From: Brachypterus glaber
Taxonomy: Eukaryota > Arthropoda > Insecta > Coleoptera > Kateretidae
Direction of reading: 5' to 3'
Assembly: GCA_958510825.1 (NCBI GenBank)
Contig: OY294048.1
Span: forward strand, 15,455,589 to 15,519,588
Length of the DNA: 64,000 nt
Both the position numbers and the translations under genes were made by a program. Below the pieces are notes generated by a model, which saw only the letters and a list, made by a program, of their open reading frames with translations, did no database searches and had not been told where the DNA came from. Positions 1-10,640 of this stretch are shown piece by piece (position 1 is the first letter of the stretch; each line of letters starts with the position of its first letter).

Positions 1-131
1 TGCCTTGACCCCCCCATAAAACAGAAAAAAATGAGGTCACCTTTTGGAAGACCCCCCTATAATAGAGGAATGTTTCAAATAAATGTTCAATATAATGTTT
101 AATCATTCATGTATATGCCTATACCTATATA

Positions 132-257
132 CTGCCCTCTAAGCTAGAAAGCAGTAGCTCCATTTGTCGCATAGCGATTCTGATGTAATATTTTGGAAAC
201 GCTGCATCGCGCTTCTATTGATAAATAGAGTTACTGCTTTCTAGCTTAGTAGGGCAG
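132..257. mobile_element. Short foldback MITE
   Basis: The two ends are near-perfect inverted repeats of about 28 bp. The left starts CTGCCCTCTAAGCTAGAAAG and the right end is its reverse complement with two or three mismatches. They enclose about 70 bp with no coding potential. The size and structure fit a small non-autonomous DNA transposon. No superfamily can be assigned, because the flanks do not show an unambiguous target duplication. Confidence 0.65.
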
Positions 258-850
258 AATAGGTAAACCTACTAAAATATAAAAAAAATTAAATTTTGAT
301 ATATTTTAATTTAAAACTTTTAAATAGATAATTTAACAAATAAAGCAAAATATTAGTTGGTTAGAGGGTCTGTAACCAACTAAGCTTTGAACAGGTCATT
401 TAGGCCCAGAACCTCTGACAATTAAATCATTAAAGCCATTAAAAAAATATCGTATTACAAGGAATAGGGAAAAAATAATTACGATTTTTTGTTGAGCTAC
501 GCCTAAAGTAAAATTTACTGTAGTCTTTTATGTCGTAGTTGTTTTTATAAAAATTCTTCACTATTTTTTTTTAAATATAACTTTTTTTAAGGTGACGTCA
601 CTATTAGTTTGACCCTCCTCCCCCCTTCGTCACATTTCTTCACCTTTTGACCAACCCCCCTCCCCCCTATGAAGGTGACGTCATTCTTGAACAGCCCCTA
701 ACAGTATATATCATATAATATAACTAGAGTCTGGTTACTAGACTAATAGAATATTTTATAACTTTCATATAATCTAGAAAAATTTTAGAAAGATGACCAG
801 AATATATATATATTAATACAAAGAAGAACAAAGAAGATAACTTTATAATA
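258..850. other. AT-rich non-coding; transposon-end-like C-rich motif at 588-701
   Basis: No coding region is visible. At 588-701 two GGTGACGTCA motifs flank runs of CCCCCC, ending in TTGAACAGCCCCTAA. Similar 'gtgacgtca ... C-run' ends are common at termini of insect DNA elements, and the C-runs at 7-60 may belong to the same element. This is only suggestive. Confidence 0.3.
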
Positions 851-1086
851 TAATTAAAAAAGGCTTATAATCGACTTCACGTTAATTTTATTATTGAAAA
901 CAATTAGTGTGACCGCGGTTTCGCTATAATAGATATAGCATCTACGGACTTAAATACATATAATGGGACATATTTATATCTATTTAAGTCCGTAGATGCT
1001 ATATCTGTTATAGCGAAACCGCGGTCACACTAATTGTTTTCAATAATAAAATTAACGTGAAGTCGATTATAAGCCTTTTTTAATTA
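851..1086. mobile_element. Long palindromic foldback element
   Basis: Two arms of about 105-115 bp are almost perfectly complementary around a spacer of roughly 25 bp (about 955-980). The outer ends read TAATTAAAAAAGGCTTATAA and its complement. No ORF is present. A structure this well preserved suggests recent insertion or gene conversion between arms. A transcript would fold into a near-perfect dsRNA hairpin. Confidence 0.8.
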
Positions 1087-1376
1087 TTTTATAATAAACC
1101 ACTTCACTATAAGAAGTTCAGACGTTCAGAACCATGAATGAATTTTCAAACTGGAAGATAACTTTGTGAAAAAATCAGAACCTACCAACCTCGCTTCCAA
1201 CCATCCTCTGAACTCTTAAAACCTACTAACAACTTACATTTTATTAACTAAAATTATTAAAACTATTATCTAATTATTTTTATAGTTTTTCTTCAAATTT
1301 TAATTAAGTAATTATTTTAAATAAAATCAGAGGTATTTAATCAAATAAGTTTATAATATTTCACATTTTGATAAAT

Positions 1377-1958
1377 TACACAGGCCAACAAAAGAAAAAA
1401 AGTGGGCTGTGCTGGGGTTGAGACCTTACTATTCTTATGTATTTTGGGATGATGAATACGAATCTGTCATAAAAAAGGAACTTCGTGGGCTTATTTTGTT
1501 TCTACACTGAAAAAACTGTCTGGACCCACAAAAAAAAAGTGGTCTGTGCTGTGGTTAAGACCCACGGATTCTTATGTATTTAGGGACGCTGAACACGAAT
1601 CTGCCATAAAAAAAGGCACTTCATGGGCTTATTTTGTATCTACTCTGAAAAAACTGCCTGGGGCCACAAAAAAAAATAGTGGTCTGTGCTAGGGTTTAGA
1701 CCCACCTATTCTTATGTATTTTGAGATGGTGAACAAGAATCTGTCATAAAAAATGCACTTTAATGGCTGATTTTTTTGTTACACTGAAATAATATGAGAT
1801 TTTTACCATTTTAGACAGTTTTTTCAGTGTAGCAAAGAAATGAGCCCATGAAGTGCCTTTTTTATGACAGATTCGTGTTCAGCATCCCAAAATACATAAG
1901 AGTAGGTGGGTCTCAACCCCAGCACAGACCACTTTTTTTATTTTGTGGACCTGTGTTA
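1377..1958. mobile_element. Foldback element with three 139-bp tandem units and one inverted unit
   Basis: Three direct copies of a 139-bp unit start near 1383, 1522 and 1661. Each carries a GTGG(T/G)CTGTGCT motif, a TTCTTATGTATTT motif and an ACACTGAAAAAACTG-like 3' part. An inverted fourth copy fills about 1813-1955. The ends ACACAGG..CCA and TGG(A)CCTGTGT are complementary, so the block behaves as one inverted-repeat element. Degenerate relatives of the unit (TTTTGGGCGCTGAA-like cores) occur near 6290-6350 and 15840-15870. Confidence 0.7.
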
Positions 1959-2179
1959 TAAATTCATGCGTAAGTAGCGTTTTATTCCACTGCTATATTC
2001 CTACTATTTCGTAAAGGTAGCAAAAAGTAGCAAGTAATATGAATATGTATGACTAGTTGAAGTCGTGAATAGCTTTGGAATTTACTACAATTGTGTAAAA
2101 ACATCAGATTTTTAGAACTATAATTGTCGTAAATGATATGTTCTTTATTACAAATATCTGGAGTTATCTCAGCATTATA

Positions 2180-3022
2180 CAGTGCGTGCATTAAGTCTGG
2201 AATCACCCGATTAACTTTTTAGTTACAAGTAAAACACAAAAACCCTCGGATAGATCGATTTTTATTTTTAATTTTACAAATTATGGTGTAATAAAAGTTA
2301 TTAAAATTTGCACCCCCTTGCACCCTCACCCCCAACTTTTTTTTTTCAAATAGCAACCTACCCCTTGTGACACTTCGTTGGAAAGGTAATTTAATAAGCT
2401 TTCCAACGATGTATAATAAAGCCTAATTTGGTAAAGGGCTAATGATAAAATGCACAATTTAGTTTATTATAAAGACATGTAAAGTATAACTTTAGTTCAC
2501 TATAAATGTTCAAATTGATGTCCTTCAGCTCTTTAACAGTGGACAGTAAAAAAACGGGATTAAAATCGATTAAATAGTAAACATAAAATTGGTCAATAAA
2601 AAGAAAAAAAATTGCATTTTTCAACAGGGTATAAAATATTACAATAAGTTTAAAACAACCTTATTTAGATTCTCAGGAAGGTGCCAAGTAGGAAATAGGG
2701 CAACAATTACCATATTATGCGTAATATTTCACACAAACAATGTTTAAATAAAACATGCGTTTTTTCATAGACCCTTTAACAAATTAGGCTTTATCATACA
2801 CTGTTGGAAAGCTTTACCTTTCCAATGATGTATCACAAGGGGTAGGTTGTTATTTGAAAAAAAAAGTTGGGGGTGAGGGTGCAAGGGGGTGCCAATTTTG
2901 ATAACTTTTTTTAAACCAAAATTTGCAGAATTAAAAATATAAATCGACCTGTCCGAGGATTTTTGTATTTTACTTGTAACTAAAAAGTTATTCGGGTGAT
3001 TTCAGACTTAATGGACGCACTG
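2180..3022. mobile_element. Mariner-like non-autonomous element, long TIRs, TA target site
   Basis: The left end CAGTGCGTGCATTAAGTCTG is matched by the inverted right end, in a TIR of about 245 bp. TA dinucleotides sit directly outside both ends, as for Tc1/mariner elements. The ~350-bp interior (about 2425-2760) has no transposase. The right edge abuts the LINE A coding remnant, so the element may have inserted at or near that LINE's 5' part. Confidence 0.8.
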
Positions 3023-5198
3023 TATATTATTCCCGAGGTACTATTCGCATTTATAATAAAAAAGAAAAGTTTCATGCAAAATGGAAGTTATACAAAACCA
3101 TACATGATTATAATATGTATAGTAGTTTAAGAACTAGATTAAAAAATTCCGCTAAAAACCATTACAGTAATTATTTAAATAACATAGAAAATAATTTTCT
3201 TCAAATATGAAACGTTTTTGGAACTTTGTATCTAACAAAAAACGCGGTACAATACCTAAAAAAATTAATTATAACAATATAACGGCTGACACCGAAATTA
3301 ATATTTGTAACCTGTTTGCCGACTATTTTAAAAGTGTTTTTGTGGACAATAATAAACTAAATATTGACTATAGTAATCTTAACTATGAACATGTACTTAC
3401 TGATATTCAACTTTCGGAAGATGAAGTCTTATCTGGTTTAAATAAAATTGACTCGAATAAAGGATCTGGGCCCGATAAAATACCAGCTCTTTTTATAAAA
3501 AATTGTGCGCGCTCAATATATAAACCCCTTACCCTCCTATTTAACCAGTCTTTAGCTACTGGTGAATTTCCTACAAAATGGAAAATAGCTGCAGTTATAC
3601 CAATCTATAAGAGCGGTGTAAAAAATCTTGCTAGCAATTATCGTCCTATAAGTAAGTTGTCTATTATACCCAAGTTCTTTGAATCTCTTATTTACAAATA
3701 TATTTTTGATTTATTTAAAAGCTCCATAATACCAGAACAGCATGGTTTTTTTAAGGGAAAAAGTATTGAGTTTTGCGAATACTTGCACCAAGGCTTAGAC
3801 AATCAAATTCAAATTGATGCCATATACACTGACATGAGCAAAGCATTTGACAAAATATGTCATTTTATATTACTCTTAAGACTTGCCGAAATTGGCATTA
3901 ATGGCAATTTATTAAGATGGATCGAATCCTATATAAAAAGAAGGTCACAATTCGTGTACATTAACGGCTTTAGTTCTGAACCATATGAAATACCCTCAGG
4001 GGCTCCTCAGGGGTCACACCTGGGCCCGTTGCTTTTTTTGATATATATAAATACAATCAAAAGTTGTTTTAAGTATGCTAGATTTTTATTGTATGCAGAT
4101 GATCTAAAAATCTTCATGTTTATAAAGTCCCTTCAGGACTGCTTAGATCTGCAAAGCGACTTATTGAGTGTTTCTAAGTACTGTAAAGATAATCAACTAT
4201 TTTTTAATTTAGCAAAATGCTGTACCATTACCTTTACTCGAAATTGTAACAAATTTCTATTTAATTATAATATAGAAAATATATCCCTAAAACGGGTGTG
4301 TGAAATTCGTGATTTGGGTATACTCCTAGACTCAAAGTTAATATTTAACACACATATAGAATCCGTAATTAACAGCTCTTTAAGAATGATTGGTTTTATC
4401 AAAAGGCAGTGTAAGGATTTCGCAAGACCTCGGTCAATAATTTTAGTATACAATGCCCTAGTTCTCTCCAAGTTAAGTTTTGCTTCCACCATTTGGAACC
4501 CACAATATGCTATTTATTTTGAGCGTTTAGAAAGTGTCCAAAATAAATTTCTGAGATTTCTTGCTTTCAAAAGCAATATTGTTGTAACCGAGAGTAATTA
4601 TACTGAAATCTATCGCAGATGTAATATGATGTCATTAAGCAACCGTAGAACGTTGACCGACTTGTTATCACTTTATAAAATAATCAATGGAACTATGTTT
4701 GCCCCAAATGTTTTACAAAAAATTATTTTCAGGGAATCAGAACTTAACTTAAGAAATCTAGAGTTAATTATAGTTCCATTTAAACGTACAAATTGATCTC
4801 AAAATTCACCGATTACACGTATGATTGTATCTTGCAATAAATATATACCTAACCGCGATACGTTTTCAATAAGTCTACAAAGATTTAAAACTTTCATAAA
4901 GAATAAGATACAAGAAATTTGAGACACAATAATACGTTTATCTTTAACAAAGCATTAATACTTTACTTTTTACTTTACTATTAAATACATTATAAATATT
5001 ACTTATTATGTATTCATACATTACTTTTTTATGTACCACTTACATTTAGTTAATTATTCATATTATTGTTACTTTTTTTTTTTTATTGTAATTCAAAAAT
5101 ATTTTTTTTTCTATATGTATTACTCCGTAGGTACTTTTTTGGGATTTTCCTGTTTGTACCTCTATGTCCTATAAATAAATAAATAAATAAATAAATAA
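3023..5198 (+). mobile_element. LINE A: 5'-truncated non-LTR retrotransposon (jockey-like)
   Basis: The block holds an RT coding remnant (see 3207-4922), an AT-rich 3' UTR and a terminal (AAAT)n run at 5171-5198, the sort of simple-repeat tail many LINEs carry. Coding begins in another frame at about 3040-3208, with residues GTIRIYNKKEKFHAKWKLYK typical of the linker between endonuclease and RT. It shifts frame just before 3207. The endonuclease part is absent. The 5' edge is the mariner-like element at 2180-3022. Confidence 0.85.
3207..4922 (+). pseudogene. Reverse transcriptase of LINE A, broken by a frameshift and a stop
   Basis: This reads as the RT of a jockey/CR1-type LINE, which would copy element RNA at a nicked target. 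From 3207 there are 529 open codons. Motifs in order are a PIYKSG..NYRPIS block, the catalytic Asp in YTDMSKAFDK (D209), GAPQGS (265-270) and the YADD box (296-299, Asp 298 and 299). The stop at 4794-4796 is premature: the same frame continues for 41 sense codons, ending in ISLQRFKTFIKNKIQEI and a stop at 4920-4922, a typical LINE C-terminus. Upstream, coding continues in the +1 frame and meets a stop at 3208-3210, so a frameshift separates it from this ORF. The catalytic triad is intact but the element is dead as it stands. Codon use is AT-rich like the flanks. Confidence 0.9.
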
Positions 5199-5436
5199 TA
5201 TTCTGAAGCTATCAACCGATTTATCTAATCAGATATATATATATTCATATTATTCACTAATTATTTCTTTGCGAAATAGTAGGAATATCGTAGTATAATA
5301 AAAAGCTAATTACTTCCACATGAATTTATTAAGGGTTATTAAAATCGACAGAAAATCTTTTTTTTTTGTTGAATTTTCGGCATAAGAATGTTATGAAACG
5401 CGAAGAAAATGTGAAAAAAAGTGGGTGTTAAAAAAA

Positions 5437-5465
5437 TGTCTGTCTATCTGTCTGTCTGTCAGTCA

Positions 5466-5520
<55 letters not shown>
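5437..5520. repeat. (TCTG)n microsatellite
   Basis: About 20 TCTG units with a few imperfections (TATC, TCAG). It follows a sequence resembling an AT-rich element end (TTGAATTTTCGGCATAAGAA), so it may mark a transposon tail. Confidence 0.9.
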
Positions 5521-5522
<2 letters not shown>

Positions 5523-5929
5523 ATAATGGTGCGTCCAGAGAAATAATTCCATAAAGCTACAAAGAAAAAACAAAAGGATATGGTCCAAAAATACAGGAAA
5601 AGTAAAGTCAAGTTGATATTTTATAAACTTCCTCATTTTTCCACCCGTCTAGAAAAGTTACTCGCTTCAAATTTTTGTATATTAGTTAAACTAAATCATG
5701 CAAAGTGATAAGGTTATACATTGTATAATAGCTTATCACTAACCACTGCAGATAAAGAAGTTATAAGGAGGACTAAATAAAAACACCCTGTACAAATTAA
5801 ATATTATTTATTATGTGTTTGATAATATCAGGCAAACAAATGCCTACCAATACACTATTACAACAAAGTTTGTCTTTGTCAAATATCACCATCGCAATTA
5901 GTATGACGGGTTTTATCTGATGCTGAGCC
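5521..5929. other. AT-rich non-coding, repeat-derived
   Basis: There is no coding signal. ACACCCTGTACAAATT at 5782-5797 resembles the CCCTGTA ends of mariner-like repeats seen at 7462 and 42838, so remnants of such elements are likely. Confidence 0.35.
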
Positions 5930-6180
5930 ATCAAATTAGAACGAGCATATCTGTACGTGTAATTTGTCCAAATAAACCGTTTTATCGCTAATATCGAATC
6001 TTTCCCATGTCACCATCGACACGAGACGCTTCATTCTTGCCCACGGAACCTCCTCGAATTCATTAATCACCACCGAGAGGGCAAAGGATGGAAAATGAAC
6101 GAGGTAAAAAATGTCAGCCACGCTAATCGATGATCTATCAATGACCCATTATGGTATCAGATAAGCATGTTGGGTCGCGC
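5930..6180. other. GC-richer apparently unique island
   Basis: This stretch is less AT-rich than its surroundings, has no internal repeats and no other copy in the window. It contains homeodomain- and GATA-like words (CATTAATCACC, ATCGATGATCTATCAATGA, CAGATAAGCATG). A 61-codon ATG-started minus-strand reading frame spans 5936-6121, but it has no recognisable domain. It could be a conserved regulatory element or an exon; neither is shown. Confidence 0.3.
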
Positions 6181-7150
6181 GACTGGGAGACCCAATATAC
6201 GGACTTTTGTGCAATTGTTATAATAACACAGGACCACAAAAAAAAACCACAAAAAAGTCAGTTTTTCAGAAACCAGACTAATTTTTTTCCACGTATTTTT
6301 GGGCGCTGAAAACGAATATGGCAATGAACAAAAGTTCTTGACCCTCAAAATCTTGAGATATAGCGCAAAATGTTTTTTTTTTTGTATGCATTCGATGCAA
6401 AAAAATAAATCCGGAAGAATTCATCAATTTTTTTATGAAAATGTTGATGAATTGCAGATTTTAAATATATACCCTAGTTAATTTTTTACAGGGCCTCAAA
6501 TTCCAAATAATGGCACTTTTTTCAAGTTTTTTCATTAAAAAATTTATATATATATGTATATATAAATAAATTTTCAATAAATAAAATGACGGATTTATTA
6601 TGGTAGTCAAAAATAATTTTTAGGGGGGGGGGGGGGTTAAGTGTCAAACTACACCAAAAACTAGACATACATGTTAAAATTAGGGGACTGTAGCTTGGCA
6701 GTGTTATTTCGTCAGTAATTGACTTAAAATCAATGACAACACGGAAAGAAATTAGTGGGCTCTGCGCTATACATTATAAGATATTTGGTAACAGTGGAAA
6801 ATTATAGTGATTTAAGCTATAGATTATAAGGGACACAATAACTAATAATGTTAAAAATAAATTGGAAACGATTATATATATTACAGACACGATTATATTT
6901 ATTACAGGCACTATTATAAATTTACAGAAATTTTATTATATTATAAAAATTATTAGCACGGACAATAATTAAATCTATTTAAGCTATAAATGCCATACTA
7001 TTTGTTATATTTTATTATTCACTAAACAATTAAAGTATTTCATATAAAGTTTTACACTGACTGCCATAATTGTAAGAGAAAGCCTTGTATTTATATAATA
7101 AGCGATTATAATTTGCTTGGTATGTGTGTTATAGCGCTCCTAGCTATAAT
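6181..7150. other. AT-rich non-coding
   Basis: No gene is visible. A degenerate relative of the 139-bp unit of 1383-1799 lies near 6270-6370. A G(12) run sits at about 6624-6636 and ATATAT/TATATA simple repeats at 6545-6570. Confidence 0.5.
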
Positions 7151-7189
7151 TTTTTTTTTCCGTGAATGACAGTAAATTCTCTGTAAGGT

Positions 7190-7390
7190 TTTTGGAATGT
7201 CTTCAGGAAATATTGCCTGTGTGCGGTAGCAGGCTAGAACAAAATGTCTCCAAGTGGAGACGGTAGACCTCTGGCCGACTTAATTCCTTCTGATTATTAT
7301 AATCCGCTGCCACACACGGCGAGCTGGAGGACTAACCTATCACCATCGCGATCGAGCGGATACAAACTATCACATCGTGTATAGCTATTT
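7190..7390 (+). other. GC-richer imperfect palindrome with a 46-codon ORF
   Basis: Around 7210-7320, GCCTGTGTGCGGTAGCAGG and CCGCTGCCACACACGGC form an imperfect inverted repeat. From an ATG at about 7235 a short frame begins MSPSGDGRPLADLIPSDYYN and stops near 7380. I do not recognise the peptide. It may be an old foldback repeat rather than an exon. Confidence 0.2.
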
Positions 7391-7440
7391 TAATTAAACA
7401 ACTGTAATTAATATTAGTTTAGATAAATAAAGTCAAACCT

Positions 7441-7745
7441 GGTGATGGTAAAGTGACTTATGGGCCACCCTGTATTTACAGAATAAGTTATGTAAAATTT
7501 TATTTCACATAACTTATTTTGAAATTATCCAGAATATGTGAAATAATATTTTGCAGAACATATTCTGTAAAAATTTATGTCAAATAAAATTATACAGAAC
7601 ATATTCTGTAAATATTTATGTGAAATAATTTTTTACGGAACATATTCTGTAAAAATTTGTGCAAAATCAAATTTTACAGAACATATTCTGTAAACATCAC
7701 ATAACGTTGGCAATATTCTTAGCTACGTTATGTTCTGTGAATAAA
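7441..7745. repeat. 41-bp tandem array with a palindromic core inside a TIR-like block
   Basis: The 17-bp core CAGAACATATTCTGTAA starts at 7554, 7595, 7636 (CGGAA variant) and 7677, spaced exactly 41 bp. Linkers are AT-rich (AATTTATGTGAAATAA-like). The block is bounded by TTTACAGAATAAGTTATGT and an inverted TACGTTATGTTCTGTGAA, so it is probably the body of a non-autonomous DNA element. Each core is itself an inverted repeat. Confidence 0.8.
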
Positions 7746-8297
7746 GCGCGCCAAAAAAACACATAATATATTATGTGAAAATACATAATATATTATAATA
7801 ATATTTCCTACAGGATGCTTCTTGAAATTTATTTAGGGTTATTTGTGATAAACACTTGGAAATGAAGCAAATAAAAACTTTATTGCATTACATAATCATG
7901 CCAACGTTTCACCTAATATTTAGGCTTCTTCAGGGCTAAAAAGACATAAAAATTATAAAACTTTTTGGACATAACTTGGACATTATAAACTGATTTTTTG
8001 GAAAAAAAATGTATATAAACAAAAATAAAAGAAATTAATAAATTAAAAACTTACCTAAATTATTAAATATGCATTAAAACAAGCAAATTAAACAAAAACA
8101 TTACACCAACAAACAAAATACACTGGACATTTTTCAACAGGAGAATTCCTTAGTGTTTATTAAGGAAACAAATTCCATGATTTTTTGCCAACGTTAAGCT
8201 TATAAGAGGTATATGTACCTTCTGGCTCGGGAAAATTAAGGGTTTTTATTGTAGGTAAATACCATATAGGTTGCCAAACTTTGAATGTAATTTTCTG
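7746..8297. other. AT-rich, Penelope-like terminal fragment
   Basis: Apart from the hammerhead-like motif at 7899-7937 there is no coding sequence. The text around that motif, with GCATTACATAATCATGCC next to it and A-rich sequence beyond, looks like the end of a retroelement whose body is not here. Confidence 0.35.
7899..7937 (-). ncRNA. Hammerhead-ribozyme-like motif (Penelope-type), copy 1
   Basis: Reading the minus strand, AGCC (helix I, 7937-7934) precedes CTGAAGA (7933-7927). Then come an AT-rich stem II closed by CCTAA/TTAGG with a bulge, GAAA (7910-7907), CGTT, and GGC(A) that pairs with the GCC of helix I. Helix III is at most one or two pairs and the cleavage triplet would be GUU. 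The order CUGANGA / stem / GAAA / UH is that of type I hammerheads in Penelope-like retroelements. Activity is unproven. Confidence 0.5.
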
Positions 8298-8625
8298 GTT
8301 TGTAAAAAAAAACTCGGATTTTTTGGCAGGTTTTAATGCGTCACTTTATTATATCGCTAACGTTTCTCCCCTCTTTGGGGGCTTTATCAAAGCTGAAAGA
8401 TAACAACTATTGTTAATAACAATAATAATGATAATATTTTTATTATATATTATCATTATTATTGTTATGATAATATTTTTATTATATATTATCATTATTA
8501 TTGTTATTAACAATAGTTGTTATCTTTCAGCTTTGATAAAGCCCCCAAAGAGGGGAGAAACGTTAGCGATATAATAAAGTGACGCATTAAAACCTGCCAA
8601 AAAATCCGAGTTTTTTTTTACAAAC
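8298..8625. repeat. Near-perfect 328-bp inverted repeat
   Basis: Outer arms (about 8298-8425 and 8495-8625) are complementary almost base for base. They start GTTTGTAAAAAAAAACTCGG and include TCCCCTCTTTGGGGG-like hairpins followed by AACGTTTCTCC. The centre is an (ATT/ATA)-rich duplicated palindrome. The right arm contains TTTGATAAAGCCCC..GGGGAGAAACGTT, the layout of the hammerhead-like motifs elsewhere but with core mismatches. It appears inserted near a repeated AAGGGTTTTTATTG (8228 and 8626). Confidence 0.8.
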
Positions 8626-9603
8626 AAGGGTTTTTATTGATTTTTTTAGGTATGTAATCACAACTTTATTTGAACAGCCTACAAAACATCAAGTAGTATA
8701 TATTTTGATGTGTTTGTGATGATGATGTGAAATTTTTTTTATTGGTAAACTCGGAAAATTGTGAAAACCGTGGCCCTTGCCCCGAAACACCTTTTTCTGC
8801 GGTGATCACGATTTATCGAAAACCAATTTACCGATAAATCTGAATTTTTTAGTTGTTGTTCCTAATTACACTAGCTAGTTTGTGAACGAAGAGATTCTTA
8901 TGTGAACGAAAATTTCTACTTTTTCAATCCGGAAAACTCAATTTTCGGAACACCTAAAATCGATTTTTTGGGAAAATAATAGCAATTTTCGTAAAAAAAA
9001 AATTATAACATTTATTATAACTAAAGTTTCTATTTTTGACATGAAAAACAGAAATATTTGGATTGAAAAACATAAAAGATATCATAAAATTATGTGAGGA
9101 AAGGTGGAAAATGGTATATAAAATGAGGTGAACTAAATTTGTAGAATCTACAACGTAAATTAAGGCAAACCTACATACGTGAAATTAGGCAAACCTACAT
9201 ACATAAATATCAAACTAGGGTAATATGAAAATATCAAACAAGTGTGATATGAAATATCAAACAAGTGTGATATAAGGCGTTTTCTGAAGAACAAAAGAGT
9301 GTGCTAGATGTCATTTTTATAAGGGATCGTAGGAAAAAAGGTTATGAAATGAAATGTCAGTGTCACTAATGTCACTATACTCATTTTTGGACCTTTAAAA
9401 AAGGTAGTTTATACATAGAGTGTTATAATTACAATAAATTTAGATTATATTTATTATCTAGCTTTTGGCTGTGAACTGGAAAATGGCAACTTAAAACCGA
9501 TTTTTAATGAGTAAAAACTGTGTATTTAATTTTTGATGATTTTACTTAATAAGCATAAAATCTATACGATTTCACAATAATCCAGAGCCGTTTACCTTGT
9601 CCA
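8626..9603. other. AT-rich non-coding with small tandem repeats
   Basis: No gene is visible. At 9161-9204 a ~22-bp unit (AAATTA GGCAAACCTACATAC) occurs twice. At 9205-9273 a ~25-bp unit (ATATCAAACAAGTGTGATAT) occurs about three times. AATCGATTTT words at 8820-8960 are low complexity. Confidence 0.5.
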
Positions 9604-9739
9604 TTAAAAAAAGCAACTAGTTACTGCGTTTTTAAATGTCACAGCAGTTTTAGCATATCCTAAAACTGTATCTACCACATTTCCCTGATAATAATTTTCA
9701 CGGAAATCTAACAATCCAGCTAGCGAATAGCGGATGAAA

Positions 9740-9921
9740 ATTACACACAGGTAACGGGGAGATGGCAAATTGGGGGCGGTATCCCCTGCGGCTGAACATG
9801 GCGAAACCGCCCAAAACAACGAAATAATGACAAACAGAAGACGAACGCCGAATGCAGCCAACTTCAGGGTCAATCCACAGTTACGGTTGTGACAGTGACA
9901 CTTTACTTTAGGCGATTTCGC
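9740..9921 (-). CDS. Candidate host exon encoding a signal-peptide-like segment
   Basis: On the minus strand a strong splice-acceptor context (pyrimidine tract then TTTATTTTAG) ends at 9922. It is followed by an open frame: AKSPKVKCHCHNRNCG, then a hydrophobic stretch LAAFGVRLLFVIISLFWAV, then SPCSAAGDTAPNLPSPRY. The hydrophobic core plus small residues before GD resembles a secretory signal or membrane anchor. There is no in-frame ATG; the leftmost near-start is a TTG at 9873. The frame stays open to 9604, but GC content drops at about 9740, near possible donors (GTGTGTAATT). Local GC is close to 50 percent against about 30 percent around it. I do not recognise the family, and the exon end is uncertain. 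It could also be a chance open frame in a conserved non-coding island. Confidence 0.3.
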
Positions 9922-9924
9922 CTA

Positions 9925-10539
9925 AAATAAATTAAAAAAACGGGAAAAGGGAGCTAAAATTCGGTTTTTATTTAATAAGTTTTTGAGCAAAAGCAACGAG
10001 GTTTTGCAAAGGCAAATCATCCTGTTGTTTTCATGTAGTTATATTAAATAGGGGCATGCGTGAAACAGTAGGCTAACTTTTTTTCCCCATTTTTTTTGTA
10101 CTTAACTCTTAAGGAAAAATATATACAAAAGGTACTTTTGTCGTAGGATAAACCGTTTCAGCAAAAAATGCATTTAAATGTAAAAATTTACATTTATAGA
10201 ACCAAAAATTAAACACAAAAATGTTAAAAACCTAATCTCAATGATGCAGGGTGACACTTAAAAAAAAAGAAAATATATACGAAGTATTTGTAATATTTGG
10301 GTTGGATACTTGTTGCAAGTATACAAATACTTGATATAAACTTGATATTTAAATAATATTAAAAAAAAATAATTTGGTTTAAACCAAAGTAAGATACGTA
10401 GTCAAATTTAATTAAGCAAGACATTTGATTTAAATGTAATTAACCTGCCTGTGGATTTACAAAGTTTTGAGCCAATTTATGTGAATATTAAGTACTTTTA
10501 ACAGAATTTTTTTAATTTTAAACAAAATTATAAAAATAT
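9925..10539. other. AT-rich non-coding
   Basis: No coding or repeat structure stands out beyond A/T runs. The sequence is not recognisably related to other parts of the window. Confidence 0.5.
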
Positions 10540-10579
10540 TATTTAAATATTCCATCAATCTATTTTCTAATCATCGAAC

Positions 10580-10640
10580 AGAGTGATATTGGTAGGCTGA
10601 CAATTTCGGGCTACTGGCCCTCTTCAGTACCAAGAGTCAA
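10580..10640 (-). ncRNA. Hammerhead-ribozyme-like motif, copy 2 (left arm)
   Basis: On the minus strand TTGGTA, CTGAAGA (10627-10621), stem GGGC/GCCC with loop CAGTA, GAAA (10607-10604) and TTGTC follow in order. Core bases are kept, including a GUC cleavage triplet. However, the helix I partner TACCAA is displaced by four bases (AGCC) compared with the right-arm copy, so folding may be impaired. Confidence 0.5.

Noticed and set aside
5936..6121. 61-codon minus-strand ATG frame as a gene
   Set aside because: No recognisable domain; reported only as part of a possibly conserved island.
7554..7693. CRISPR-like spacing of repeats
   Set aside because: Spacers are near-identical AT-rich sequence, the genome is eukaryotic, and the 41-bp unit is a plain tandem repeat.
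7554..7693. Steroid-receptor response elements (AGAACA-like half sites)
   Set aside because: The half-site resemblance arises inside a tandem repeat of a transposon-like block; no independent support.
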